Part shown: piece after piece, positions 1-7,803 of the stretch
Layout: each line of letters begins with the position of its first letter
Position numbering within the stretch: the stretch's first letter is position 1
Source: Lachnospiraceae bacterium
GTDB taxonomy: Bacteria > Bacillota > Clostridia > Lachnospirales > Lachnospiraceae
Direction: 5' to 3'
DNA: 64,000 nucleotides
NCBI GenBank assembly: GCA_017431345.1
Contig: JAFRLH010000007.1
Coordinates: forward strand, 1-64,000
The notes under the pieces: generated by a model
What the model saw: only the letters and a program-made list of their open reading frames with translations
Database searches by the model: none
Told to the model about the DNA's origin: nothing
Translations under genes and position numbers: made by a program

Positions 1-5
1 CACTG

Positions 6-25
6 AAAAAGCCCCTTTAAGGGGC
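6..25 (-). terminator. Intrinsic terminator after the CNNM-type gene
   Basis: Read on the minus strand this is a perfect GCCCC/GGGGC hairpin followed by five T residues, about 95 nt beyond the stop codon of the upstream gene. Three further short hairpins lie between it and the stop (61-75, 87-103 and 111-129, the last spanning the stop codon); none has a T-tract, so they may only stabilise the 3' end. Confidence 0.75.
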
Positions 26-117
26 AGCTGTGAAAGTGGTGCAGTTAGCAGACCTTCAGTGCGCCTTCCGGGCGCAGGCTGGTAATAGTCCCTTATAGGG
101 ACTGAGCAGGCCACCGG

Positions 118-1410
118 CTAAGCCGGTGGTCCTGACTCTTTTTCGGAATCTTCTTTTTTTACGGGAAGGAACATCCGGATCTTTTCGATCCGGTTGTGAT
201 CGACTTTTTCCGCGATCAGCCGGAACCCGTCTTCGGTCGTAAATTCTTCGCCCTGTTTGGGGAAGTGGTCGAGCAGCCCGATCAGATAGCCGCCGATGGA
301 ATCATAATCCTCACTCTCCAGTTCCGTATCAAGCGCATCGTTGATATCGTCCAGCTTATAGGAACCTTCCACAACATACTCGTTGTCACGGACATGGACC
401 AGTTCGAGCAGCTCCTGTTCGTCATATTCGTCCCGGATCTCGCCGACGATCTCTTCCACGATATCTTCCATGGTGATGATGCCGACAGTCGTTCCGTATT
501 CATCCAGTACAATGGACATCGTAACACGGTTCTTGCGCATTTCATGAAAGAGCTCTGTCGTGTTCTTGAATTCGTGGGTAAAATACGCTTCCCGGAGGAA
601 ATCCCTTACGGAAAACGCCGATCCCTGTCTGAACAGCACCAGATCTTTCATATTGATGATGCCGATGATATGATCCGGGTTTTCTTCAAACACGGGAAGT
701 CTGGTGAACCGTTCTTCCCGGAAAAGGGCGATCAGTTCTTCATAAGTGGATTCCACATCGGCAAAGACAACATCCACTCTGGGGACCATGACATCTTTCG
801 CCTGGGAATCCCCGAAGTCGAACACGTTGTTGATCATTTCCTTCTCGTCCGACTCGATCACGCCCTCTTCGTGGCTGACTTCCACGATCGTCCGGAGTTC
901 GTCTTCGGTCATGGCTTCTTCCCGGTCGTCGGGATTGATCCGCAGGATAAAAAGCAGCCCGCGCGACAGCATGTTGATCAGGAAGATCAGGGGCGTCAGG
1001 ACGACCATGCAGATTTTAATGGCAGGGGCAAACCGGAGGGAGATCCTCTCGGAATGGATGGACGCCACTGTTTTCGGTGTGATCTCTCCGAACAGAAGGA
1101 TCAGGAATGTCAGAATGCCCGTGCCGATCGCAACGGTAAAACGTCCGCCGAGCCTGGTCGCGATGACGGCTGTCAGCGCAGAAGCGGAAAGATTCACGAT
1201 ATTGTTCCCGATCAGGATGGCGGTCAGCATTTTCGGCTGGTCTTCAAGAATGGAAAGAACAAGGGAAGCTTTTTCGTTCCCTTCTTCAGACAGGGCTCTC
1301 AGTCTGTGCCGGTTGACGGCGGTAAGGGCCGTCTCGGCAGACGAAAAGAAAGCAGAAAGAATAAAAAGAATTATAAGAACTATATACAGGTATATGTCAC
1401 CCGCGTCCAA
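118..1410 (-). CDS. CNNM/CorC-HlyC family membrane transporter (DUF21-CBS-CorC)
   Basis: A 430-residue integral membrane protein of the CNNM/CorC (hemolysin C-like) family, whose members export or regulate Mg2+ or other divalent cations. The order is typical: an N-terminal DUF21 domain with about four hydrophobic segments (residues 5-150) and the family signature FFSSAETAL near residue 21, a cytosolic CBS pair (about 200-325) that usually binds adenine nucleotide, and a C-terminal CorC_HlyC domain (about 340-415). Length is normal. The start is a TTG codon, as no in-frame ATG lies nearby; a GGAGCG ribosome binding site lies upstream. A strong promoter at 1450-1478 and a terminator at 6-25 suggest a single-gene transcript. 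The transported ion cannot be told from sequence. Confidence 0.9.
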   Translation of the reverse strand: MDAGDIYLYIVLIILFILSAFFSSAETALTAVNRHRLRALSEEGNEKASLVLSILEDQPKMLTAILIGNNIVNLSASALTAVIATRLGGRFTVAIGTGILTFLILLFGEITPKTVASIHSERISLRFAPAIKICMVVLTPLIFLINMLSRGLLFILRINPDDREEAMTEDELRTIVEVSHEEGVIESDEKEMINNVFDFGDSQAKDVMVPRVDVVFADVESTYEELIALFREERFTRLPVFEENPDHIIGIINMKDLVLFRQGSAFSVRDFLREAYFTHEFKNTTELFHEMRKNRVTMSIVLDEYGTTVGIITMEDIVEEIVGEIRDEYDEQELLELVHVRDNEYVVEGSYKLDDINDALDTELESEDYDSIGGYLIGLLDHFPKQGEEFTTEDGFRLIAEKVDHNRIEKIRMFLPVKKEDSEKESGPPA

Positions 1411-1449
1411 GATGCGTTCACGCTCCGTTCGTTAAATAAATTTAAATGG

Positions 1450-1478
1450 AATATACAATAATTGCCGGTGACTGTCAA
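1450..1478 (-). promoter_or_regulatory. Sigma-A promoter of the CNNM-type gene
   Basis: On the minus strand TTGACA (1473-1478) and TATATT (1450-1455) are separated by exactly 17 bp, about 40 nt upstream of the TTG start codon. Confidence 0.75.
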
Positions 1479-1507
1479 GGCAGAGCGCCGGATTACGGCC
1501 GAGGCAG

Positions 1508-1536
1508 CAAAAAAGCAGCCGGATCCGGCTGCTTTT
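1508..1536. terminator. Intrinsic terminator after kup, symmetrical
   Basis: A perfect 20-nt self-complementary stem (AGCAGCCGGATCCGGCTGCT, 1514-1533) sits just past the kup stop. T-tracts follow it on both strands, so it could stop transcription either way; with both neighbours on the minus strand its main job is to end the kup transcript. Confidence 0.8.
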
Positions 1537-1540
1537 TGGA

Positions 1541-3529
1541 TCAGATTTCTGCACGCTGGATCGTTTCGTATTTTGCAGACGATGCAATGATCAGCGGTAC
1601 ATACTCGCGGAGGACCGTTGACGTATCCAGTCCGTACCAGTTCTCTTTGGATCCCGCGATCTTGCGGATCGCGTATTTCAGGGTGATGATCCGGTAATCA
1701 ATCGCGGAAAGCTCCGCTTTGGCGGAAATGGATTTGTGGATCACACAGAACTTGAATGTGCCGACTGTTGAAGTCCCGTAAATGGAATACCGCTTGTCCT
1801 GATCCGGCAGTTCGCCGGTCTCCTGCAGATCCCGGACGATCTGTCTTAAATACACATTGACCATCGGGCTGCGCCGAAATCCCAGATATAGCTTTACGCG
1901 GAAGATGAAATCCGTTCCGTATCGTTCGACTTTATAGTACAGCGTATCCGGCTCGTCCGTCACGGAAACATTTACGAACCAGTAGGCATCCGCACGTTTT
2001 GGTTCTTTGTCGAAAATGGAATAGAGGATATCGCGGTCGATCGAGATGAAATCACGGCTGTTATCCAGATAGACCAAGTTGTTCGCGAGCATCGGGATGC
2101 TCTGGTCGTCATGCAGTTCCTGCAGATTGTCCACAAAGTCGTGCATATCCAGTTTGGTGCTGTGCTGATGTTCAAGCTGGGTACCCCGGTACCAGATGAT
2201 CTCGATCACGAGAAGGAGCAGCGTGAGAATGACCGTAACGTAACCGCCGTGCATGAACTTTCCGAGACTGGAGATAAAGAACACGGATTCGATCAGTCCG
2301 AACACAATGAGCACCACAAAAGAAAGGAGTGTCTGTCCGCGCACCTTGCGGAGATATTCTGAGATCAGCAGCGTCGTCATCAGCATTGTCGCCGTGATCG
2401 CAAGGCCGTAAGCGGATTCGATCCTGGCACCGGAACGGAAATACAGAACGACGGAGCTGCAGCCGATCCACAGGATCGTATTCACGGTACTGATATAAAG
2501 CTGTCCCTTCGTATCGGAAGGATACCGGATCTCGAGATGCGGAAGCAGATCCAGATGGATCGCCTCTGAGACCAGCGTATAGGAGCCGGTAATGAGCGCC
2601 TGGGAGGCAATGATCGCAGCCAGCGCGCTGAGCACGATGGCGAACGGCCGCATGAATTCCGGGAGCATCATAAAGAACGGATTGGGTTCAGCCATTGCTA
2701 TGATCGCCGGTTCCGCCTGATTTTTAATGATCCAGGCACCCTGTCCGAGATAGTTGAGGATCAGGCAGGACTTGACGAACGGCCAGCTGAAATAGATATT
2801 TCCCCGCCCGACATGGCCCATATCGGAATAGAGCGCTTCCGCACCGGTCGTTGCCAGGAAGACGCTCCCAAGGATCATGAATCCGGCTTTGTTGTAGGGG
2901 CTGAGAAGCACCTGTATGGCATACAGCGGATTGAAGGCGGTAAGAATGACAGGCATGGTGACAATATGGCGCAGTCCGGACAAGCCGAGGAACAGGAACC
3001 AGACCAGCATGACCGGGCCGAATGTCTTTCCGATCTTGCTTGTTCCGGCGCGCTGTACGAGGAACAGCGTGGATATGATGATCAGTGTGATGATCACGAC
3101 TTTTACCTGGGTGCCGCCGAGGAATCTGTCCATCAGAGGAATGCTCCGAAGACCTTCGACCGCTGTCGTGACGGTAACGGCCGGTGTAAGCATACCGTCC
3201 GCAAGCAGCGCCGCGCCGCCGAGCATGGCCGGAAGGATGAGCCATTTTCCATACGTCCTGACCAGCGAGTAAAGAGAGAAGATACCGCCTTCTCCGTGGT
3301 TGTCGGCTTTCATCGCGATCAGCACATATTTTATGGTCGTAAGAAGGGTGACGGTCCAGATGACCAGGGAAAGCGAGCCTATGATGAAGGTCTGATCAAT
3401 GCCGGTGATGCCGCCGTTGCCTTCCATGATCGACTTCATGACGTACAGCGGGGACGTGCCGATATCGCCGTACACGATGCCGATCGTTACAAGAAACATA
3501 CCGAAGCTGAATCTGTTTTTCTTTTCCAT
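1541..3529 (-). CDS. kup: KUP/HAK/KT family potassium uptake transporter
   Basis: A 662-residue K+ importer of the KUP family (K+/H+ symport in characterised members). The N-terminus carries the signature VYGDIGTSPLYV, followed by about 12 hydrophobic segments to residue 440 and a hydrophilic cytoplasmic C-terminal region of about 200 residues, as usual for bacterial Kup. The start was placed at MEKKNRF (3529), not the upstream in-frame ATG at 3589, because AGGAGAG lies about 8 nt before 3529 and the extra 20 residues look unlike the family. Own promoter (3603-3632) and terminator. Clostridial potassium transporters are often controlled by c-di-AMP, but the roughly 70-nt leader here is too short for the known ydaO-type riboswitch. 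Confidence 0.95.
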   Translation of the reverse strand: MEKKNRFSFGMFLVTIGIVYGDIGTSPLYVMKSIMEGNGGITGIDQTFIIGSLSLVIWTVTLLTTIKYVLIAMKADNHGEGGIFSLYSLVRTYGKWLILPAMLGGAALLADGMLTPAVTVTTAVEGLRSIPLMDRFLGGTQVKVVIITLIIISTLFLVQRAGTSKIGKTFGPVMLVWFLFLGLSGLRHIVTMPVILTAFNPLYAIQVLLSPYNKAGFMILGSVFLATTGAEALYSDMGHVGRGNIYFSWPFVKSCLILNYLGQGAWIIKNQAEPAIIAMAEPNPFFMMLPEFMRPFAIVLSALAAIIASQALITGSYTLVSEAIHLDLLPHLEIRYPSDTKGQLYISTVNTILWIGCSSVVLYFRSGARIESAYGLAITATMLMTTLLISEYLRKVRGQTLLSFVVLIVFGLIESVFFISSLGKFMHGGYVTVILTLLLLVIEIIWYRGTQLEHQHSTKLDMHDFVDNLQELHDDQSIPMLANNLVYLDNSRDFISIDRDILYSIFDKEPKRADAYWFVNVSVTDEPDTLYYKVERYGTDFIFRVKLYLGFRRSPMVNVYLRQIVRDLQETGELPDQDKRYSIYGTSTVGTFKFCVIHKSISAKAELSAIDYRIITLKYAIRKIAGSKENWYGLDTSTVLREYVPLIIASSAKYETIQRAEI

Positions 3530-3602
3530 GTCTGTTCTCTCCTGCGCGTTTTTCCGTCTGCGGAAGCTGCCGGCTGACGAAAAACACAAACCGATTAACA
3601 GT

Positions 3603-3632
3603 ATATTAACACGGATCGTCCTTTGTGTGCAA
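3603..3632 (-). promoter_or_regulatory. Probable kup promoter
   Basis: On the minus strand TTGCAC (3627-3632) and TAATAT (3603-3608) are separated by 18 bp, giving a leader of roughly 70 nt. A better -35 (TTGACA, near 3651-3656) has no matching -10. Confidence 0.5.
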
Positions 3633-3789
3633 TGAACAGTGCATATTTTTTGTCAAATCAGAGAAATTTTCTGATTTGCTTTAATGTTGCAATTGTTTGA
3701 ATTTATTAAAAAAATCAGAAAATATATACAATTTAAACAATAAAGAGAGGAAAAAGACGATCCAGGTGTAAAAAATTCTAAAAAAATAC

Positions 3790-3818
3790 TTGACAAACGG
3801 AAGAGAATGGGATAGAAT
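3790..3818 (+). promoter_or_regulatory. Strong sigma-A promoter of the free-standing RNA unit
   Basis: TTGACA (3790-3795, a perfect -35) and TAGAAT (3813-3818) are separated by 17 bp. It points away from kup into a stretch without a convincing protein gene, so transcription should begin near 3825. Confidence 0.8.
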
Positions 3819-4197
3819 GTTTACAACAAGAGAGAAAAGAAAAATACTTCGGAAAGAAGAATAAAAACAGGAGGTACGGTCCAATGAAATAGCAAGACCT
3901 GACCCAGGATGAATCTCCAAGAGGAGTTTACATAGATCGTAACAGTGAAGATAAGCAGAGGAACATTTTCACAGGCGATACTGAAAGAGACAGAAATGAT
4001 CTTTCAAAAAATTATGTAACAGACAGGAGGAGATGCTTATAAGGGGAATAGATTCACAGATAAAGATCAGTAAATGATCCAGGAATGATCTAAAGATGGT
4101 CAAAGAAAGATCGGAAAAGAAAACGCAGCGGTTTCATCAATCGCGAGGATGGGGTCGCAACCGTTAGTTGGAAGATCAGGAGATCAGAAAGATCAAA

Positions 4198-4285
4198 AGA
4201 TCAAAAAGATCAAGAGATCAGAAAATCAAAAGGATCAGAAAAGATCAAAAAGATCAAGAGATCAGAAAATCAAAAGGATCAGAAA
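4198..4285 (+). repeat. Two exact tandem copies of a 44-bp GATC-rich unit
   Basis: Copies at 4198-4241 and 4242-4285 are identical. Each is built from shorter GATCA plus A-rich pieces, and similar degenerate pieces extend upstream to about 4171. It lies inside the free-standing RNA unit. At least 17 GATC tetramers occur between 3930 and 4285, far above chance. Confidence 0.85.
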
Positions 4286-4420
4286 ATCAAAAGAATTATT
4301 CCTCAAGCAAATCAACAGAAAGGAGGTTATACAGTGAAACTTACATTTATTTCATAAGAGGGCCGTTCGCAGGAAAAGAAAGAAGCGGGCGGCCCTTAAA
4401 TTATGCATTCCTTTTTCCGG

Positions 4421-4444
4421 GCAGCCTTAACAGGCTCTTTTTTT
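4421..4444 (+). terminator. Intrinsic terminator ending the free-standing RNA unit
   Basis: The stem AGCCT/AGGCT with a TAAC loop (4423-4436) is followed by C and seven T residues. It lies 50 nt before the glf start and separates the RNA unit from glf. A TATAAT at 4461-4466, just beyond it, could serve as the glf -10, though its -35 is poor. Confidence 0.75.
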
Positions 4445-4494
4445 ATGTCCGGATTTGGGATATAATAAATCTATTAAATTATCTGGAGGCAGTT

Positions 4495-5607
4495 ATGTAC
4501 GATTATCTGGTTGTCGGCGCCGGTCTGTTCGGAGCTGTTTTTGCAAGAGAAGCTGCGGATGCGGGGAAAAAGGTGCTTGTGATTGATAAACGCAGTCATA
4601 TCGGCGGAAACGTTTATACCAAAAATGTCTGCGGCATCCATGTACATGAATACGGAGCACACATTTTCCATACAAATAATGAAGAGGTGTGGAAGTACCT
4701 GAACCGTTTTACGGAATTCAACCGTTTTACCAATTCTCCGGTGGCAAATTACAAGGGAGAGCTGTACTCGCTTCCTTTTAATATGTACACCTTCAATAAG
4801 ATGTGGGGGGTCGTCACGCCCGCGGAGGCAGCGGAGAAGATCGCGGAACAGCGGAAGGAGATCACCGGAGAACCGCGGAACCTGGAGGAACAGGCGATCT
4901 CCCTCGTGGGCCGGGATATTTATGAGAAACTGATCAGGGGATATACGATGAAGCAGTGGGGGCGTCCGTGCAATGAACTTCCTTCCTTTATTATTAAAAG
5001 GCTCCCTGTCCGTCTGACGTTTGACAACAATTATTTCAATGCGCGTTTCCAGGGGATCCCCGTGGGTGGTTATACACAGATGGTGGAACACATTCTGGAC
5101 GGGATCGAGGTACGGCTGGATACAGATTATCTGAAAGACAGGGAGGCACTCCGCAGGCTTGCGGATACGATCGTCTTTACCGGCCCGATCGACGCTTATT
5201 TTGATTTCTGCCTCGGGAATCTGGAATACCGCTCGGTAAGATTTGAGACGGAACTTCTCGACATTCCGAATTTCCAGGGCAATGCCGCTGTCAATTATAC
5301 CGACAGCGAGACGCCTTATACACGGATCATTGAACATAAGTGGTTCGAATTCGGAAAGGACGCCGACGGCAATGACATCGACAAGACCGTGATCAGCCGT
5401 GAATACAGCAGTGAATGGAAACCCGGGGATGAGCCGTATTATCCGGTGAATAATGAGAAGAACGCAGCGCTGTACGGAGAATATAAGAAGCTCGCCGAAA
5501 AGGAGGAAGGAGTCCTGTTCGGCGGACGGCTTGGCGAATACAAATACTACGATATGGACGCAGTAACGGCGGCTGCGCTTGACGCTGCAAAGAAATATAT
5601 CAGATGA
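4495..5607 (+). CDS. glf: UDP-galactopyranose mutase
   Basis: A 370-residue flavoenzyme that interconverts UDP-galactopyranose and UDP-galactofuranose, the donor for galactofuranose in surface glycans. The N-terminus is an FAD-binding Rossmann segment (YLVVGAGLFGAVFAREA), followed by the family signature HIGGNVYT and HEYGAHIFHT, with GYTMKQWG in the middle. Length matches the family. The reading frame stays open upstream to 4168, but that part is the GATC repeat and other non-coding DNA. The ATG at 4495 has TGGAGG 7 nt before it and begins where homology begins. It opens the surface-polymer gene run and has its own terminator (5616-5648). Galactofuranose is thus a likely component of the polymer or its linkage. 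Confidence 0.95.
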   Translation: MYDYLVVGAGLFGAVFAREAADAGKKVLVIDKRSHIGGNVYTKNVCGIHVHEYGAHIFHTNNEEVWKYLNRFTEFNRFTNSPVANYKGELYSLPFNMYTFNKMWGVVTPAEAAEKIAEQRKEITGEPRNLEEQAISLVGRDIYEKLIRGYTMKQWGRPCNELPSFIIKRLPVRLTFDNNYFNARFQGIPVGGYTQMVEHILDGIEVRLDTDYLKDREALRRLADTIVFTGPIDAYFDFCLGNLEYRSVRFETELLDIPNFQGNAAVNYTDSETPYTRIIEHKWFEFGKDADGNDIDKTVISREYSSEWKPGDEPYYPVNNEKNAALYGEYKKLAEKEEGVLFGGRLGEYKYYDMDAVTAAALDAAKKYIR

Positions 5608-5615
5608 ACATCGAT

Positions 5616-5648
5616 CCGGGCAGGACAGGGCAGTCTGCCCGGGTTTTT
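5616..5648 (+). terminator. Intrinsic terminator after glf
   Basis: The stem CCGGGCAG (5616-5623) pairs with CTGCCCGG (5635-5642) and is followed by GTTTTT, 9 nt past the glf stop. Confidence 0.7.
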
Positions 5649-5676
5649 GATGACAGAAAACGATTCCTGTGATACT
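5647..5676 (+). promoter_or_regulatory. Probable promoter for the polymer operon
   Basis: TTGATG (5647-5652) lies 18 bp upstream of GATACT (5671-5676), which has a TG extension (TGTGATACT). It overlaps the end of the glf terminator and lies only 8 nt before the next ATG, so the transcript would have almost no leader. Confidence 0.4.
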
Positions 5677-5684
5677 ATTGCGTT

Positions 5685-6800
5685 ATGAAACTGAAGGTCA
5701 GACAGTATATTAAAATGATCCTGCAGCATTTTCTGCTGCCGCTGGTATATGATCTCCACAGATTCAGGAGAACGGACAAGAGTCTGGTGGTCTTTGCGGA
5801 TGCGCATCATGAGAGCCGTCCGGAGAGCATGAGGCTCCTTTATCATACCCTGATCAAAAGAGGATGCAGGGTGAAGGAATATTATTATGACAGTGCGAAG
5901 CTGTCTTCCGCGGGACAGCTGAAAGCTGCGCTTGCGTTTATGAAGCTCTACGCGAAGGCGGGAACGGTCGTGATCTGCGACAATTTCCTGCCGGTGTCTT
6001 CCGCCAGAAAGAAAAAGAACACAAAAGTGATCCAGCTCTGGCATGGGCCGGGCGCTTTCAAAAAGTTCGGCTATGATACGGAAGACGACATTCCTTCGTG
6101 GTATAAGGGAAATGTGTTCAGCAATTATGATCTTGTAACGGTGAGCGGAAGAGCAGCTGTTGCGCCATTCAAAAGCGCCATGCGGCAGCCGGACGGTGTG
6201 GTAAAGCCCGTAGGCATCAGCCGGATGGATGTACTGAAGAGCGAAAAGTATATAGAAAAATGCAGGGAGGAATTCTTCTCCCTCTATCCGGAGGCGGCAG
6301 GAAAGAAGGTGCTGGTCTATGCGCCGACTTTCAGAGGAAATGCGGGAGATCCCAGGACCGAAGGCTTCCGGGAGGTGAAGGCGCTCCGGAAAACGATCGG
6401 CGATGACTGGTTCATCCTGATCTGTCCGCATCCGCATCTGTACGCGAAACTGGAAGCAGATATGATCCCGAAACTGCCGACAGAGCGGGCACTCCCGGCA
6501 GCGGACGTATTCCTCACGGATTATTCTTCCGTCTTTTATGACGCGTGTGTCCTGGGAAAGAAGATGCTGTTCTTTGTGCCGGATCTGAAAGAATACAGGA
6601 AAGGCAGGGGATTCTATATTTCCATGGCGGAGCTGCCGGGTGAAGTGGTCATGGAGGAGGAACGTCTGCAGGAAGCAGTCCTGCGGGCGTATGAGAAATA
6701 TGATTTCCATTATCAGCGCCAGTTCGTACACAGTTATCTGGGAGCCTGCGACGGGCATGCGACAGAGCGGATCATTCAGTTTATAGAAAGCGGAAAATGA
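5685..6800 (+). CDS. CDP-glycerol:poly(glycerophosphate) glycerophosphotransferase family protein
   Basis: A 371-residue TagB/TagF-type transferase (Glyphos_transf family), which moves glycerol-phosphate or a similar polyol phosphate from a CDP donor onto a membrane-bound glycan. Visible motifs: LWHGPGAFKKFG (about residues 118-129) with the catalytic-type His, APTFRG (about 211), CPHPH (about 248), and the C-terminal TDYSSVFYDA (about 281) that contacts the donor in family members. It lacks the long N-terminal domain of TagF polymerases, so it may be a primase (TagB-like) rather than a polymerase. The next gene starts one base after its stop, so the two are co-transcribed. The polyol and acceptor are not decided by sequence. 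Confidence 0.88.
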   Translation: MKLKVRQYIKMILQHFLLPLVYDLHRFRRTDKSLVVFADAHHESRPESMRLLYHTLIKRGCRVKEYYYDSAKLSSAGQLKAALAFMKLYAKAGTVVICDNFLPVSSARKKKNTKVIQLWHGPGAFKKFGYDTEDDIPSWYKGNVFSNYDLVTVSGRAAVAPFKSAMRQPDGVVKPVGISRMDVLKSEKYIEKCREEFFSLYPEAAGKKVLVYAPTFRGNAGDPRTEGFREVKALRKTIGDDWFILICPHPHLYAKLEADMIPKLPTERALPAADVFLTDYSSVFYDACVLGKKMLFFVPDLKEYRKGRGFYISMAELPGEVVMEEERLQEAVLRAYEKYDFHYQRQFVHSYLGACDGHATERIIQFIESGK

Positions 6801-6801
6801 G

Positions 6802-7539
6802 ATGGTGATCGGAAACGGGGAAAAGCTTTATGTGTTCGCGCTGGTGCTGGGCGGCGGTTCCGGCAGACGGATGACCGGGACGGAGATGCCGAAACAGTAT
6901 CTTATGCTGGGTGACAGGCCGGTGATCCTGCATTCCGTACAGCGGTTCCTTTTGAATGAAAAAGTGGACCGGGTGATCATGGTGTGCCCGGAGGACCATC
7001 TGGAATATACACAGGCGCTGGCGGCAAAGTACCTGAAAGATATTTCGCGTGTTTCCGTGACTTCCGGCGGCGCAGACAGGAATGCTTCCCTCATGAAGGG
7101 AATGCTGAAGGCGCAGGCGTTCATGACGGACGGCAGTGATGCGGTCGTGCTGACGCATGACGCTGCAAGACCGTTCCTGACCGACCGCATTATTGAGGAG
7201 AATATTGCTGCTGCAGCGGCTTACAGCGCGTGTACGACAGCCGTCTCCGCTGTAGATACGATCATGCGGAGCGACGACGGACAGGTGATCTCCGAGATCC
7301 CGAAGCGGAGCCTGATGTATCAGGTGCAGACACCGCAGAGCTTCCGGTTCAGTGTGCTGTTCGGCGCCATGAACAGTCTTTCACCGGAAGAACTCGGGAT
7401 CCTTACGGACGCGTGCGGGATCATGCAGGCAAAAGGGGTCCCGGTGCGGCTCGTCCGGGGGGAGAATTATAATATCAAGCTGACATATCCGCAGGATATG
7501 ATCACTGCGGAGGGGATTTTGAAGAGTCTGTCATCCTGA
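6802..7539 (+). CDS. IspD/TarI family cytidylyltransferase, IspD-like
   Basis: A 245-residue CTP-dependent nucleotidyltransferase. The N-terminal CTP loop GGGSGRRM is followed by PKQYL, then HDAARPF (about residue 115) and TPQSF (about 174). IspD enzymes normally show HDAARPF, whereas TarI enzymes tend to HDGVRPF, so this copy is nearer to 2-C-methyl-D-erythritol 4-phosphate cytidylyltransferase. Its position among polymer genes would equally suit an enzyme making a CDP-polyol. The start is one base past the upstream stop, with a weak ribosome binding site; GTG at 6805 is an alternative. A second, TarI-like paralogue lies at 10612. Family assignment is firm; the substrate is open. Confidence 0.85.
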   Translation: MVIGNGEKLYVFALVLGGGSGRRMTGTEMPKQYLMLGDRPVILHSVQRFLLNEKVDRVIMVCPEDHLEYTQALAAKYLKDISRVSVTSGGADRNASLMKGMLKAQAFMTDGSDAVVLTHDAARPFLTDRIIEENIAAAAAYSACTTAVSAVDTIMRSDDGQVISEIPKRSLMYQVQTPQSFRFSVLFGAMNSLSPEELGILTDACGIMQAKGVPVRLVRGENYNIKLTYPQDMITAEGILKSLSS

Positions 7540-7578
7540 GATTTGTTTAAAGCATAAAAGGAAGTGAGGCCTGATTCC

Positions 7579-7750
7579 GTTCAGCATCTTTTCATGTCTG
7601 AAACAGGGGTCGCTGCGATTGCTTCGCTCGCGGACGAAATATCTGCACACCAATTTTTCAACGAATAAAGCGTGTTGAAAAATTGGAGACAATTTCGCCG
7701 TGAGCTGTCGCTCTCCGCTCTACAGTTTCAGCCATGAAAAGATGCTGAAC
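7579..7750. repeat. Dispersed structured inverted-repeat element, copy 1
   Basis: Outer arms 7579-7604 and 7725-7750 match in inverse orientation at 25 of 26 positions. Inside lie a GCTCGCGG/CCGTGAGC stem, CGAAAT/ATTTCG, and a perfect 13-bp stem (7650-7662 with 7674-7686), so the whole folds as one long hairpin. The boxes GATTGCTTCG, ACGAAATATCTGCAC, CAATTTCGCC and CTGTCGCTCT recur in copy 2 (56960-57107, opposite orientation), while the stem sequences differ but still pair. It lies between two same-direction genes of the polymer operon and encodes no evident protein. Confidence 0.8.
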
Positions 7751-7752
7751 GC

Positions 7753-7797
7753 GAAGTAGGGATGCACGGAAGTAGGGATGCACGGAAGCAGGGCATG
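7753..7797 (+). repeat. 16-bp tandem repeat next to the inverted-repeat element
   Basis: GAAGTAGGGATGCACG occurs exactly twice (7753-7768, 7769-7784), followed by a degenerate third copy (7785-7797). It lies directly upstream of the next ATG, which consequently lacks a recognisable Shine-Dalgarno sequence. Confidence 0.8.
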
Positions 7798-7803
7798 ACT
7801 TAG

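Larger units (their letters stand above)
3825..4444 (+). ncRNA. Unidentified free-standing transcript of about 620 nt, probably non-coding
   Basis: The unit is bounded by a near-consensus promoter (3790-3818) and an intrinsic terminator (4421-4444). It holds small hairpins: CTTC/GAAG at 3847-3859, CCTG/CAGG at 3898-3908, CTCC/GGAG at 3915-3926, a GTGAA/TTCAC pair at about 3944-3971, and AGGGCCG/CGGCCCT at 4359-4396. Three AGGAGG Shine-Dalgarno-like sequences precede tiny ORFs: ATG AAA TAG at 3884, a 14-codon ORF at 4033-4077 (spacing only 2 nt) and a 7-codon GTG ORF at 4334-4357. The middle is a GATC-rich purine repeat (4171-4290). I do not recognise a known RNA family; OLE, GOLLD and ROOL are large RNAs of comparable size to test against. 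An unusual leader of glf is an alternative, but the terminator argues against it. Confidence 0.55.

Noticed and set aside
196-1461. 421-codon plus-strand frame opposite the CNNM-type gene
   Set aside because: It is the antisense shadow of a clearly recognisable gene, with no ribosome binding site and no recognisable domain.
3530-3610. c-di-AMP riboswitch before kup
   Set aside because: The leader is too short (about 70 nt) and I cannot find the expected paired elements.
4171-4290. CRISPR-like array
   Set aside because: The repeats are adjacent without unique spacers, and no cas genes are present.
4168-4494. N-terminal extension of glf by 109 codons
   Set aside because: The extension translates the GATC repeat and crosses the terminator at 4421-4444; the ATG at 4495 has a good ribosome binding site and matches the family start.
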